In this document: positions 43,501 through 55,320 of the stretch, piece after piece
Numbering within the stretch: the first letter of the stretch is position 1
How the letters are laid out: each line of letters starts with the position of its first letter
Assembly (NCBI GenBank): GCA_947095535.1
Contig: OX352772.1
Coordinates: forward strand, 223,718,994-223,782,993
DNA length: 64,000 bases
Source of the DNA: Poecilobothrus nobilitatus
Lineage: Eukaryota > Arthropoda > Insecta > Diptera > Dolichopodidae
Direction of reading: 5' to 3'
The notes under the pieces: generated by a model
The model's database searches: none
Told to the model about the DNA's origin: nothing
The model's input: only the letters and a program-made list of their open reading frames with translations
Made by a program: the position numbers and the translations under genes

Positions 43501-43689
43501 TTAATGCGTTTCATAGAGTTGGTTATGTAGGCTCTCATCCCTATTTCACTAATGATATTGGTTGCAAAGTCAATATTTCTGTTGTTAAAGCCTAAAGACT
43601 AATAAAAGGCTTTAAAAAAATTATTTCAACCTTCCCAGGTAGCATTGGTTTAACGCCATACTTTTTTTTCCGGACAGGCCTTTGACTGG
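40518..43689 (-). repeat. Array unit copy D, inverted (right palindrome arm and spacer)
   Basis: The reverse complement of 40518-43061 is a full unit of A/E type. It includes the 310-bp segment with GAATCGGCTTGCT repeats that C lacks (40518-40828, the palindrome spacer). 43062-43689 is the end of a preceding unit, also inverted. It has the ancestral empty site (42112-42125), a private purine tract (GAAAGAAGAAAG near 42325), and a stop in the RT tail (Gln codon to TAA near 41807). These private changes show it is not a simple read-through artefact of C. Confidence 0.9.
41310..41492 (-). CDS. 60-aa zinc-finger-like ORF, array copy D
   Basis: Intact; differs from copy A at residues 9-10 (Asn-Leu for Lys-Ile). 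Inverted with the unit. Confidence 0.4.
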   Translation of the reverse strand: MKPQNKKNNLEEFLCEIILKKFTRKSNLQRHKKQYKFCNNCKTYLLNWSYHIRTNLHKKT

Positions 43690-43942
43690 CAACTTTGGCA
43701 TCTTCCCAAAAATAGCAAATCCTTTTGGACCTTTGCTAAGAGCCTAAACGGTAAAAGTGGTGGTTCTTCGTTCCCGCCTTTTGTTGATAACAATGACGAA
43801 ATTGTATTCGATCCCAAAGAAAAAGCACATTTATTTCCAAAACTTCGGGCTCCAACTCATCATTGCCGAAGACAACACAAAGACCATGCATTCTTCCTGC
43901 GGTTAACTGCTTGTTAGGAAAAATTTTCTTCAGTAAAGTCTT
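43690..43942 (+). repeat. Truncated array unit tail between D and E
   Basis: Matches copy A 35523-35779 (AACTTTGGCATCTTCCC through CTTCAGTAAAGTC). It marks the right breakpoint of the inversion, where the + orientation resumes. Confidence 0.85.
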
Positions 43943-45005
43943 CTAAAACAAAATTTGCAGCTTTCTCCGCACCGGGGTTGTGTATTTTTACCAAAATCTC
44001 GGGTCTAAATTTTTAGTATGAAAGCAATACCTGCCTTATACATAATTGTATGCGGTCGGTAAAGATAATAATTTAAAAAAAAGATACCTTACCATTATAT
44101 TTTTTTTCCTTTTTTTGCTACTTAAGTAAACTGGTAAAAATGTTTTTATTTATATATCTTTCTGAAATTTACTAAAACTTTCCCCTCCATTTAGTTTTTA
44201 ACATTACTTGAAAATTTAATTTTTTTTTTTATCTAGTACCAATTTATTTGTAATTATAATGAAGATATCTAATAAATTTTTTTTTTTATTGATTACAAAA
44301 TATGTAATTTCATAACACCTGTAATTTTCAGTGGATCAACCTGTAAACGTGATATTATAAAAAACACTGATTTAACCATTTGCATATTACGTTGTTGCAC
44401 TCATTTAATTCATTAGTCAAATATGTGGGTTAATATACTTAAAAATTTGGGCACATAATATTTTATTTTTTCCTTATTATCTTAAGTAGTTAACATTCTA
44501 ATATGAAACAACATTGTTGCAGTACTTGCAAAATTTACAAATGCTGCATAAATTGTAAAGTTGTCAAGTTGTCTTTTCATTGATTTATATCAAATATGGA
44601 ATTTGTTATTAGAAATCAACTGTTTTTAATTTTACGGGTTTTTAGGTTATTAAATCTTTTTTTTTTTGTTTATTATTTTATTTATTTATTTATTCTTTTT
44701 ACTTCAATCTCTTTTCTTTCTTATAAATAAATAACAAATCATATAACATATGTAGTTAAATCAATAATTCAATAATACACAATACAATAAGTCAATAGTT
44801 CAATATTATAGTAAATGCACTAGTAATTAAAATAAAATTTATACAACAAAAAAGTACTTAATTAGAATAGAACCTAAGTAAGAATAAAAAAATAAAAGAT
44901 TAAAGACATTTTGTATTTTAAATAAAATAGTTTTAAATGCCATGTTTTAATTCTTTAAAATAGCACAAAATTCTTGAAAAGTGGTGGGGTGTACCATTTA
45001 AGATA

Positions 45006-45314
45006 TTATATAAAACAAAAAGTTTCAAAAGAAAAAAAACAAAAAAATATAATAACGTAAAAAAAAAAAAATTTTCTGCAAAATAGAAGCTTAATCAAAA
45101 CATTAATCAAAACAAGCAAATTTTCAACCTGATCAAAATTAAAATCAAATAGCCAATGTTTCAAAATTTGAAGAAATTTGCTAAACAATCTACATTTTTT
45201 TATGTACAAAGGTAATATGTTAAACAAGCGACATGCAAGAATACTATAAAATCTACGAAAACAAGCAGTAAGGAAAGTTGGAACATTAACAAAGAACATA
45301 TTATTATTACGCAA
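45006..45314 (-). pseudogene. Non-LTR RT C-terminal tail, array copy E
   Basis: As in copy B, with Ala for Val in PTFLTACFRR and a shifted end after an A-run difference. Confidence 0.5.
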
Positions 45315-45485
45315 GTGATAACTACTGGAAAATCTATTATTTAAATACCCTGACCTTTATGTACACATATCTAACTTTTCTATTCAGGTAATAGTAGATA
45401 GTTGTAGTATTACAACTAAAGTACATACTACTTATAAATTTTTTTTTTTGTTGAAAATAAACACGTAAAATTTTAATACTTTAAA

Positions 45486-45668
45486 ATGAAGCCACAAAAT
45501 AAAAAAAATAAAATAGAAGAATTTCTTTGTGAAATAATTTTAAAAAAATTCACAAGGAAAAGTAATTTACAAAGGCATAAAAAACAATATAAGTTTTGTA
45601 ATAATTGTAAAACTTATTTGTTAAATTGGAGCTACCATATTAGAACCAATTTGCATAAAAAAACATAG
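45486..45668 (+). CDS. 60-aa zinc-finger-like ORF, array copy E
   Basis: Same product as copy A over all 60 residues; start and stop intact. Confidence 0.4.
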   Translation: MKPQNKKNKIEEFLCEIILKKFTRKSNLQRHKKQYKFCNNCKTYLLNWSYHIRTNLHKKT

Positions 45669-46848
45669 CATAGTACTCTGGAAATGCGAGACTATACTCG
45701 TTTATGAAAACAGAACGTTATATTTAAACCAAGCTTTATATTTTTATACGAACTTTTTATTGAAGTATTTAAGCCAAACTTTAAAAAATTTTCATATTAA
45801 ACCCGTTAAATTTATCTGAATATTTAGCAATTTTAATATTGCTATATATTCAATATAAAGCTTCTCAAACGTCATAATAATTCATCAAGCTTTAAAAACC
45901 TTTTTAAATTTTTTTCTTCTTATAAACATTAAATCAAGTTTAAATTTAAGTTCATTAATCAGGGGAATTTTTTTTTCAATAATAATTAATACTAATTCTG
46001 TATTCAAACCAAACTTTAAAAACTTATAATTTCTTCACTATAATTTGAAATATTCAATACTATTAATCAAATATCATATTATTTTCTCCAATTTCAAATA
46101 CCAAACACAGAAACCTTTTTATAACTCCTACTTTACCGTTTAAAAACAACGCTGTGTACAGCACCATTGCAAAAGTTTCTCTGCTCTTCTCCGCATGGTC
46201 TAAAATCTCCAAACTCTAGTTAACTGGAGTCTATTTCGAAGATTGGAAATCTCACCAACTAGATTAATGAAATTTTGCAATTAAATCCAGAATCTGAAAT
46301 TGTTGGAGCTGGTGATTTTCATTTCTCCATCTTACTCAACTCGTTCAAAATTCAACTAGAATTCCTGACCGTGAAGACCAAGTTGATCAACTCCTGGTTT
46401 CTGACTACACACCCTGAGAAAAATAATGTCTCAGTTAACTCTCCTCTTTGATGTTCGCACCACTAATTGATTAATACTAGCTTCAGGCTGAGCACTCAGA
46501 CCAGTCAAAGGCTTGTCCGGAAAAAAAAGTATGGCGTTAAACCAATGCTACTTGGGACGGTTGAAATAATTTTGTTAAAGCCTTTTATTAGTCTTTAGGC
46601 TTTAACAACAGAAATATTGACTTTTCAACCAATATCATTAGTGAAATAGGGATGAGAGCCTACATAACCAACTCTATGAAACGCATTTAAAGGCCACCCA
46701 AATCCTGGTTTAAGCGCGTTTGTGCAAATGCTATATATAAAAAGAAGGAAGCTTTTTAAATCTACAAGAGTGATAGGACTGAACTAATAGAGCGAGCTAT
46801 GTCGCGATCAGAAACCGGTGTAGGAGAGTTATCAACAACCAAAAGTTC

Positions 46849-47650
46849 TTGCACAACAGACGGTTGAGAAGGCAACTTTGGCATCTTTCCAAAAATAGCA
46901 AATCCTTTTGGACCTTTGCTAAGAGCCTAAACGGTAAAAGTGGTGGTTCTTCGTTCCCGCCTTTTGTTGATAACAATGACGAAATTGTATCCGATCCCAA
47001 AGAAAAAGCACATTTATTTCCAAAACTTCGGGCTCCAACTCATCATTGCCGAAGTCAACACAAAGACCATGCATTCTTCCTGCGGTTAACTGCTTGTTAG
47101 GAAAAATTTTCTTCAGTATTCGTGCAGTTCTAAATACTCTTAAGAGTTTGGATACAAAAAAGTCAGGCAGTCCGGTAGCATTACGCCACAGTTCTAAAAA
47201 ATACTATTGCAAAATCAATACGCTATCTCTTCCAATTATTCATATAACCCATCAGTCAACAGCCAATCACATGACATGCCTCTGTAAAAGGCTCAACATC
47301 AGCCTCCACCATTCGGGGAGTCTGATGTTGTCGCTTTGGATATTTCTAAAACTTTTGCAGAATTTGGCATGATGCTTGATATGCAAAACAATTGGCTTTG
47401 CTAAATGGGTCTCGGTGGGGTATTTGTAAAATGGACTGAAGATTTCTTTTCGATTCGTGTGCTGGTCAATGGTTATTTTTTGGACCAATTCAAAATTAAT
47501 GCTGGTGTCCCGCAAGGATCTATTGTCTCCCCCAACAGTTTTCCTAATATTTATAAACGATCATATAATCTCCAATAAAATCCACAGTTTTGTCCACAAA
47601 ATCTACAGTTCCCAAAGTTCGAAAAAGCTCTATATTTAAATTGTTGTAAC
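46849..47650 (+). pseudogene. Jockey-type ORF2 remnant: endonuclease-RT linker and RT palm
   Basis: 46860-47100 reads SKSFWTFAKSLNGKSGG and SSFPPFVDNNDEIVSDPKEK, the linker before RT. 47120-47160 gives RAVLNTLKSLDTKKS, where RT motif 1 begins. 47280-47560 in shifting frames gives ISKTF (first palm Asp region), KWTEDFFSIRVLVNGYFLDQ, INAGVPQGSI and FLIFINDHI, the GVPQG box. The FADD box is degraded (HSFVHK). Same family as 58500-59600 by the SIRVLV/VKYIGDFLSD region. Multiple frameshifts. Confidence 0.75.
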
Positions 47651-47754
47651 ACAAAGCTGTACAAGGTATATCTTCTTGAGGACAACGCCAAACGATTACT
47701 GCTTTTATTAGCTTTAAAAGTGTATATACAATAAATATATACTTGTGGCATACG

Positions 47755-48530
47755 GTATCTTAATTTACCGTTATTCGAAACTCAAATTTTGCAAAATTCT
47801 TGATTCCTTCTATCTTCCAAACGGTTTAAGTTAAAAACTTGAAATTTTAAGAGAAGTTAGGTCTTTGAAAATAAGTATGAGTCATTTCAGAAAATATTTT
47901 TGTATCGCTTCCGTTTCGGAGCTGTATGGGGTCAAAAACTATAAAATTCCTTATTTTTAAACACCTATAACTTAGACAGCTGTACACATTTTACTTCGAC
48001 AAGATATAAAGTTACAGCTCTCCAAAATTGCAAAAAAGCCCTATTTTCAGATGCATATATCTCAGGCTCTGCGTAGTAGTTTTACAATCTAAAAACACTT
48101 AAAGACCGCAAATTTTGTTATCTCCATAAAGTAATATCAAAATTATGCAATATTTTGTAATTTACTATTTAAATTTACCGTTATGTGAAAACCACATTTT
48201 GCATGAAATTTATTTTTTCATAACTCTTCTTTTTTCATATAACTTGAAATTTTGAGACAAGAAAGAACTTTTAGAATTAGTATAAGTTCTCTTAGAAATT
48301 TTTTTTGTACCATCCCGTGTGTAAGAGCTATTAGGGCTAAAAAATTGAAAATTTGCTATTTTTAGGCATCTGTAACTTAAGCACCTGCACAAATTTTTCT
48401 TCGGAGAGACATAAACATGAAAGCTCCAGTAATATATTTTTACGTGTGTTAACGGTTTTTCTTAGTTGAATAAGGTTCCTGACTTACAGCCCTTCAAAAT
48501 TCCAGAAAAGTCCTATTTTCACATTTTTTT
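47755..48530 (+). repeat. Dispersed satellite-like repeat, third location
   Basis: Anchors TTACCGTTATTCGAAA at 47767 and TTACCGTTATGTGAAAACCA at 48176 (step about 409, shortened). GCAATATTTTGTAATTTACT, CTATTAGGGCTAAAAAATTG and TTAACGGTTTTTCTTAGTTG match 18900-19290 closely. Confidence 0.75.
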
Positions 48531-48539
48531 TTATTTATT

Positions 48540-50700
48540 TGTTTTTTATTTAATTAAATTAAAAAAATAATATTATAAGCAGAGTGACAGGCTATCAACA
48601 TACTAAAGTTTTCAGCTAATGCATTTATCAATAAGAAGTGTAATATTTTGAATTATACTGAAGTCGATTATATTAAACTAAATAATTTATTATTTTATGA
48701 AACATGGTCAGTAGTTTATTCTACTAACAATACATCTGATGGTTATTCCAAGTTTTTTGCTATTTTATATTCTCATATAGAAAATTCTACTTTAAGAAAC
48801 AGTCGTAATAAAAACTCTAAAAAATTAAAGCGATGGATGTCCAACTCTTTGCTATATTTAATTAAAAAAAGAAATAGTTTGAGAAAAGTTGTTAAAAGGC
48901 AAATAAATAATTTTAGTGGTTGAGTTGTGTAGGTCTATAAAGTCTAAGATTAAGTATTGCAAAGATAACTATTATAGTTCTCAGTTAAATTCTGCTCATG
49001 GCAATACTAAAGCAGAGTGGAAAATTGTTAATAATTGCTAAAAATAATATTCTTTAGAAATTGATAATATAGTGTTACTGATGGCAAAACTGTATGTAAT
49101 CATTTTAACAAGTATTTTACCAATCTTGCAAGTGGAATTACGGAGAATTTAGATGCTCTTCATGATATCAATGGTGTTAATATTCTGGATTTGTCAATTA
49201 ATAATTTCTAAACTAACAGTTTTGTATTTGATCATATTTCGTATTTTGAACTTTTGAAAATAATACAAGGTTTAACGAACTCAAATTCTAAATCAGATTT
49301 TACTCAAGTTTTATTTAATAATATTATGAAGAAAATATTTTATTAAGTTGTGGATGTTTTAAGTAATATATTTAATCTTAGTGTTCTTGAAGGTATACTT
49401 CAAATTGAATTGAAAACGGCAGTCGTTATTCCACTTTTTAAAAAAGGAAATGCCTTAGACATAAATAATGATATAGGTGTAGAAAGGTAGATTAGTGAAT
49501 TTTTTGGAAAAAATAAATTTTTTAGCAACTCTCAATTTGGTTTTCGAAGGAATATGTCCACGGAGAAAGCTTTGCTTAAATTCTGAATTGTATGATGGCA
49601 TAAATAGGAATTTATCATGCTCTGCTTTATAGATATCACGAAAGCTTTTAATACTGTTTGGCATGATATTTTACTGGATAAGTTGTACTCAGCTGACTTT
49701 CATGCGTTATTTTGGAATGGCTTGAATCATTTATTTCAAACAGGAAACAATTTGTGCATTCTAATGGTTTTTCTAGATTGAGTTTGAGTCTAAATATAGG
49801 AGTACCTCAAGGTTCCGTTCTTGGACGTATGTTATTTTTAATTTTTTTAACTCAATTCTAACACTTCCCTTTAAGGGAAAACTTACTGTCTTTGCGGATG
49901 ATGTATCATTTTCTTACTGCTTTGCAAATATTTTTAATACTATTTCCAATATGAACAGTGATTTGGAACTTATTAGGAAGTGGTTCTTTAAAAACAAACT
50001 AATTATTTGTAAGAAAACTAAATGCATATATTTTAATGTGAATGGGTTTGTTTCTATTGAATATTCAATGCAGTATCATTCCCCTTCATGTGCAAAACTT
50101 CCGCTTGTTTATAGGAACGATTGCTCTTACGTTGAATGTGGAGTCATGTAATGAGGGATGTTTTATTATTGAATGGGTGAAGGAATTTAAATATCGCTGC
50201 TTGATAATAAATTAAATTGGTCGAGTCATTGTGTTTATTTGAAGAAATATTTTATTACCGTTATTCGTAATTCGGTGGTAGTCAATAAGATCCAGCCTCT
50301 TAAAATTTCTCAAAAACATGCAGTAAGATTAATTTTGAGAAGAAATCGTCGTGAGCACAGTTTTACTTTATTTGCAAGTTCGGGTATTTTACCACTTCGT
50401 CATTTTTGTTATTATAAATGTTTGAAGATATTTTTTTTGAGCTGCGGATACTCGGCTCAACGTAAAATTCCCAATTATAATTTGAGGGTAAATAATATGA
50501 ATCTGGTATTTGAGCCGAGATCACGTACCTCCCATTTTTTACAATATTATAACAGTATAGCTCCGAGATTATTTAATTTTCCCTGGGCATATAAGACAGG
50601 AGTCAAATCTCTCATCATTTCTAAAAAGCTTAAAAACATTTTTATTTGGTTTAGATTTAATTCAAATTGAACAACTTTTGTTTATCCATGTTCATTAAAT
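48540..50700 (+). mobile_element. CR1/jockey-like non-LTR retrotransposon remnant, RT part
   Basis: Plus strand. 48648-48923 is the pre-RT linker (KLKRWMSNSLLYLIKKRN). 49250-49450 holds RT motif 1-2 (TAVVIPLFKKGNALD). 49530 gives QFGFRRNMSTEKALLKF, 49625 FIDITKAFNTVWHDILLDKL, 49800 GVPQGSVLG, and 49895 FADDVSFSY with the catalytic Asp pair intact. Frames change at least six times. The endonuclease is absent, so it is 5'-truncated. Ends near 50690 in AT-rich sequence without a clear tail. Confidence 0.82.
50239..50670 (+). pseudogene. Non-LTR RT thumb and C-terminal tail
   Basis: 143-residue open frame ending the element at 48540: LKISQKHAVRLILRRNRREH, then FASSGILPLRHFCYYKCLKI and the tail SRTSHFLQYYNSIAPRLFNF. 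The K-AVR-I and SGILPL blocks are thumb features; the last part matches the tail type seen in the array units but in another family. Confidence 0.68.
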
Positions 50701-51600
50701 TAACTAATTAAATATGGTCAAATTTAATCAAATTTGTTTTTCTCCTCATAAGTAATAAATATAAAATATTTTTTAAACTAAAATATTAGATTATTTAAAT
50801 AAACATGAAATAATGATAATATATGCTTAGAAATATCGGATTTTTTGAATTTATAATTTGATTTTGTATTTTATTCTTAATTGTTAAATTTAATTTTTCT
50901 CTCTAATATCTCTTTATTACAAAGAATATGATTATTTGTTTACTTCTTTATTGAATTGGTTAAAACTATGTAATTCACAATAAAGTTACCCCACATAATT
51001 TCTTTTTAAGATAATTAAATAAGATAAATACATTTTTTTAACATATGTTTTTTATCATATAATAATAATAATAATATTATATTTATCATTCGCAACTTGT
51101 GTCACAAGACCAACGGAATGATTCAGCTTATTTTGCTATTTCTGCTTACAACAATATGTAATTAATTATTTTTATATCAAATTACTGAATTATTAAAATT
51201 GCTATAATATTTAAATGTAAAATAAATGAACTATTAAACTAAAACTAACTAACTATTAAATTATTAAATTTACCAAAATGATTTTATAATTTTCAATTGT
51301 ATGACATTCACATGTATCCGATTCAGAAGTAGAACATGCTCATGGACAAAGCGCAAAGTAAGTACCATAAATTGAAGTGTAATTTTTTAGATTACGATGT
51401 AATTAATAGATGTAAATGTGATATAAGTTTCTTATGATCATTTGGTAAGACATAGGAGTAAATATTTAGGAACTCCGTAACTTCCATAATTCAAAAAGAC
51501 TGCGTACTAAGATAATGTGCGCTGCTTTTATATATCTATTAAATTGAATTTTAAATTTAGTTTCTGATAAGATCAAAAATTATTTATTTTATTCATTCAT
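50701..51600. other. AT-rich spacer
   Basis: No coding signal recognised. One less AT-rich patch (CGCAACTTGTGTCACAAGAC at 51091) contains a TTGTGTCACAA near-palindrome. The Polinton module begins right after. Confidence 0.5.
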
Positions 51601-51605
51601 TTACA

Positions 51606-52010
51606 ATGATGATAGCGGAATCATCTGGATGTGGGGAAACAACACTTGCATGTAATTTAATTGAAAATATTAGCAGTTTGGTTTACCCGAAAATTGAAAC
51701 AATAAAATGGTGTAACCCAGAAATTACTGCTCTTCCGAAAAATGTAGATTTTCCTGATATGGACTTTTATAGCAGTGTTCCGAGAGTGTTTTCTGGAATT
51801 GAAAATAAACCTACTTTAATAATTTTAGATTATTTAACTATTTACTAAGTTTTCACATCATTGTAATTTATTTATTTGTATTGTATTAACACAAAACGTT
51901 TTTCATCATGATAAATTGTTACGAGATATTTCATTAAATTGTAAATATTTGGTGCTTTTCAAAAACCCTCGAGACAAATCACAGATTTCCTCGAGGGAAT
52001 CTGTATTGAC
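51606..52010 (+). pseudogene. FtsK/HerA-type genome-packaging ATPase relic
   Basis: The first 80 residues give MIAESSGCGETTLACNLIEN, a P-loop in which the Lys position is Glu, then PTLIILDYLTIY, a Walker B strand with Tyr for the second acidic residue. After a stop at 51846 the next frames give SHHCNL, TQNVFHH (sensor region) and DISLNCKYLVLF-KNPRDKSQI at 51930-51985. The order and blocks match the A32-like ATPase that pumps DNA into Polinton capsids. Both nucleotide-binding motifs are damaged. N-terminal residues before the P-loop are missing. Confidence 0.82.
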
Positions 52011-52159
52011 GCCTATACTATTCAATATTGTATATGCGTGTGTGGGTGATTTACGGGTGATTTAAACAACAACTGTCAAAAGAATGCAACGATTGAAAAA
52101 AAACTAACGCATATTACATGTACTAGGACAATACAACAAGACTAAAATTTCGACAAAAT

Positions 52160-52440
52160 ATTCTTATATATTGTGATGATAATATTATAAAAACTATTCC
52201 TGAAATTGCTATCAATATATTAAATGACAATAATAAAATATCACCAGCACAAAAGGCTAAAATAAAAAAACGTAAAAACCAATTAAAATTTTTAGCCTGT
52301 TCAAAGAAAAGTATAAAAGCGAAACGAAAAAATATTAGTTCAACATGGTAAAGTTTTACCAACTTTAATTGAAACTATATTATCTGGTGGAATAGAAACA
52401 TTGCTCAATAAGACAAAACGTATCGTATGATTGTTATGTT
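52160..52440 (+). pseudogene. Small basic Polinton protein relic
   Basis: Frames read ILNDNNKISPAQKAKIKKR, then NQLKFLACSKKSIKAKRK, and after a frameshift GKVLPTLIETILSGG. A Lys-rich segment followed by a short hydrophobic Pro/Gly region is the shape of a small protein found beside the ATPase in insect Polintons. Homology is by layout and general resemblance only; function not known. Confidence 0.5.
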
Positions 52441-53092
52441 AGTAAAAATATTTTCAAAATTTAGTAAATTTTTTCAAACTGATAAAAACTTGGATTTATT
52501 AGATCAAAAAATGAAAAAAAGTATTATACGATAAAAATTATAGCCATTGTAAAAATGGTACTTATATCGTCAAAATCTCATTAAATTTGAAATTAACAAG
52601 AGATACACAAAAAATTTACCAGAAGATTTAATAATGTTACATTTGATACAGAAACCCAAACAATATTCTTTTCTAAACGAAATTTATATACAGAAATTGA
52701 ATTACCTAAATATAAATCAACATTAGAACAAACTAATTTTGTACATTAGCAATACTGATGATGTGTTTGAATATGACTCTAAAGAAGAACATTCAAATAT
52801 AGATATTTTTTTAACACATTAAGATTTTGATAATGAAAATTCATTTAAAAAATTAGCTCAAATTGAAATGTTGAAAGATAAAAAACTAGTTGAAAGACCA
52901 TCTCTAAGCTCTGATTATAGAATGTTTGAAACACCAAGTGGTGATGTAATAACCGTTGCTATAACGTCTCCTGAAAGAAGGAAGAAGCTAAGATCGACCA
53001 GCATTTCTATTTCCTCAAGTATACTTTCACAATTTCCTAAAATAAAAAAACGAAAACTAAAACTATTACTAAGAAGTCCAAAGCGTCATTAA
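52433..53092 (+). pseudogene. Two unidentified Polinton-associated frames
   Basis: 52433-52600 gives DKNLDLLDQKMKK and YDKNYSHCKNGTY. 52620-52745 gives FDTETQTIFFSKRNLYTEIE. 52868-53092 is a 74-residue open frame (FETPSGDVITVAITSPERRK) with a Lys/Arg/Ser-rich end. All are on + between ATPase and capsid genes. I recognise the first as resembling a common helical Polinton protein; the others I cannot name. Confidence 0.42.
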
Positions 53093-53108
53093 CACTAGAA
53101 TGTACAAC

Positions 53109-53592
53109 AAAAAAATAGTGCAACATTTTATGGTTTGATTGATGAGATGATTTCTATGTCACATTGTTTAGTAATGATAATTTGAAACTGTTTCTAGACA
53201 ACACTTCAGCTTAATTCGGAAACAAATTACTTACCTATTGACTTTGATTTTAGAAATAAAAATTGGAAAATTGGTCTTTCAGATTTATCTAAAAAATTTC
53301 CTACAAACATAAGAATTTAACAAAGACAAATGTGGCAATTCAAGAAACATTGAAAAACTTGTTGAAAAAATCAAAGTAACGAAATCTATACAAGACACAT
53401 ATTATTCATATGATGATTCAGAATTACATTTGGATGAGTGGAAGTTTAATTTTTTATCCATTCTTATTAAAAATATAACTCCTAACACAGGATTTACTCG
53501 AAACCAAGTTTTCCAAGAATTCCATAATGGAATTTTCGCGTATCTCCCTAATCATAAAAAGTATGATGATGGAATGGAATGGAAGTAGTAAA
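53109..53592 (+). pseudogene. Polinton virion-type protein relic (PX-like)
   Basis: FYVTLFSNDNLKLFLDNTSA, stop, FGNKLLTY, then DFRNKNWKIGLSDLSKKFPT: a beta-rich start (V-L-SN-S-x-F-NT-x(n)-W-x-GL) that recurs at the beginning of a virion protein in arthropod Polintons. After frameshifts it continues with IEKLVEKIKVTKSI, DDSELHLDEWKFNFLS and RNQVFQEFHNGIFA. It lies directly before the minor capsid gene. Exact role unknown. Confidence 0.55.
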
Positions 53593-53699
53593 GTGTGTGC
53601 ATTGAGAGCTATCAACATAGAAAATTGTAGGACTTACAATTATAATCAACATATTGCTCAACAACTATACAGGACTTACAACTATAATCAACATATCAA

Positions 53700-54056
53700 A
53701 TCAACATATTGCTTACGTGAGATATTATTTGTTGCAAATAGGAGAAGGTCTCCATGATGGACCTCCGTTATAATTTATCAAGCATATGGAAGTTTAATTC
53801 GTTACATGAAACCAGAGACTGTAAAGACAAATAAATATTTTAAATGATATAGCATCTGCTGCAAAGATAAAGAAGTTATAATTGAACAAAGCAAAGGTAG
53901 CATAAAAAATTTAAGAAAATTAGTTGTTACTCAACTGCGCTTAATATATGGTGGAAAACGATGAGCTATAAAAAGACCAAACGATATAAAAAGACGAGCA
54001 GTTTCCAAAAAGACACATTTAAAGTCGAAGCGACGAAAAAAGCAAAGTAAAATCTA
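53700..54056 (+). pseudogene. Polinton minor capsid protein relic
   Basis: From 53702: YVRYYLLQIGEGLHDGPPL, stop, then YQAYGSLIRYMKPETVKT, NDIASAAKDKEVIIEQS and IKRPNDIKRRAVSKK with a basic end (SKRRKKQSK). A Gly/Tyr-rich start, an amphipathic helix and a Lys/Arg-rich C-terminus are typical of the minor capsid (penton-associated) protein placed just upstream of the major capsid gene. Two frameshifts. Immediately upstream a GGACTTACAA-TATAATCAACATAT phrase is duplicated in tandem (53625-53700). Confidence 0.68.
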
Positions 54057-54074
54057 AGATTTATTGAATTAAAA

Positions 54075-55040
54075 ATGGAGTGTATGAAATCTGAACTTGA
54101 TCTTTTTGCGCCATCACCCGTACAAACAAGTATATTGCGTTCAGAAGAGGTAGAATACAATGCTTTAGCTTCTTTTGAAGCATCACCGTCAACTGTTGAA
54201 TTTAATTTGTTTGGAAATGGAAATACATATCGAGATTTGTCCTGAACCTACATTCAATTTAAATTTCAAATATTAGAAACAGATAGATTAGTTTTGATTG
54301 CAAACGATAACGTAAGAATTAGAACTGATTTAAAAGCAGCTCCGCAGTCCAGTGTTGTAAATAATTTATTACGCTCTTTAATTAAAGAATGTATTATAAC
54401 TCTAAATGGAAAAAACACCACTCTTTCAGACTCGTTATGCCATTATAAAGCATACCTAACTACTTTACTAAATTATGGTACAGATTGCAGTCAAACATAT
54501 CTGGGAGCACCTGAATGGGAATTGAATAAACCAAATGTAAATGATTGCAAAATTCTGGTTTTAAATCAAGCGAAAAATCGCACAACAATTCTGCAATAGT
54601 AGAATTAATGGGAAAATTATATGTAGATTTCTTTAACACTCCCAAATTACTTTTGTTTTAAATAATGTTGATATTCGAATTGCTTTAGCATAAAAAAACA
54701 AGATTTTTTTTTTTTTTAATGATGCGAATGAAAGCTATTTAAAGATTCTCGAAGCCACGTTATACATGAAACATTTAACAATTACAGATACAGGTATATA
54801 TCATTCTGATAAAGACATCAAATTTCAAAAGAACTATTTTCAAAAGCTTACACAATACTGGCTTTTGATTTATTACCGGACTGCTCGGGGACAGATGTAC
54901 GTCAGAGTTTATTAAGCCAGGGAGTAGTAAAGATTGAAGCAAGATTCAGCTCTCCATTAACTTCAAAATTAACATTAACATGCATTACGTTTGCAGAATA
55001 CGGTGCTAGTATCGAAATTGATAAAACTCGTAACGTCTAG
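54075..55040 (+). pseudogene. Polinton major capsid protein relic (double jelly-roll)
   Basis: Starts at ATG 54075, 20 bases after the preceding gene: MECMKSELDLFAPSPVQTSI, then VEYNAL and STVEFNLFGNGNTYRDLS before a stop. 54294-54599 continues with RIRTDLKAAPQSSVVNNLL, TLNGKNTTLSDS and YKAYLTTLLNYG. After a broken middle (54600-54860) the C-terminal part gives LLPDCSGTDVRQSLLSQGVV and FAEYGASIEIDKTRNV with the stop at 55038-55040. Only about 320 codons fit between the ends, so part of the second jelly roll is deleted. The best recognised gene of this module. Confidence 0.85.
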
Positions 55041-55049
55041 GTAAACGTA

Positions 55050-55320
55050 TAAAAGTCGATTTAGGGGCCATCTTAATCCATTTGAAAATGACATGTGCTC
55101 TAGTAGATTTATCGTTCTGTATGGAGGATAACAATACAATATTTGTAAAAAACCATACTGTGGCTGAAATAAAAGAAAAATGTAAAACTATTATAAAAAG
55201 GGATAAAAATTAAAAAGGCAGACATCCGGAATTACTCTTTTGAACATATGGACAATGATCATCATCATCTAATAATTTAATAAGTTTACTTGGAAAATTT
55301 GATATAGTTAACAAACTAAA
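55050..55320 (+). pseudogene. Unidentified frame between capsid and protease
   Basis: CALVDLSFCMEDNNTIF, VKNHTVAEIKEKCKTIIKR in one frame (55091-55212), followed by frame-broken sequence. Position suggests a Polinton gene; I do not recognise it. Confidence 0.35.

Larger units (their letters stand above)
43943..47118 (+). repeat. Array unit copy E (3.2 kb, complete)
   Basis: Full-length unit without the LOA insertion; TAGAATAGAACCTA occurs once at 44863-44876. The GAATCGGCTTGCT repeats of copy A are missing (46200), replaced by a direct join GGTCTAAAATC-TCCAAACTC. At its end the jockey-type linker continues past the point where A, B and the partial copy switch to the next unit, so E preserves the original right flank. 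Confidence 0.88.
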
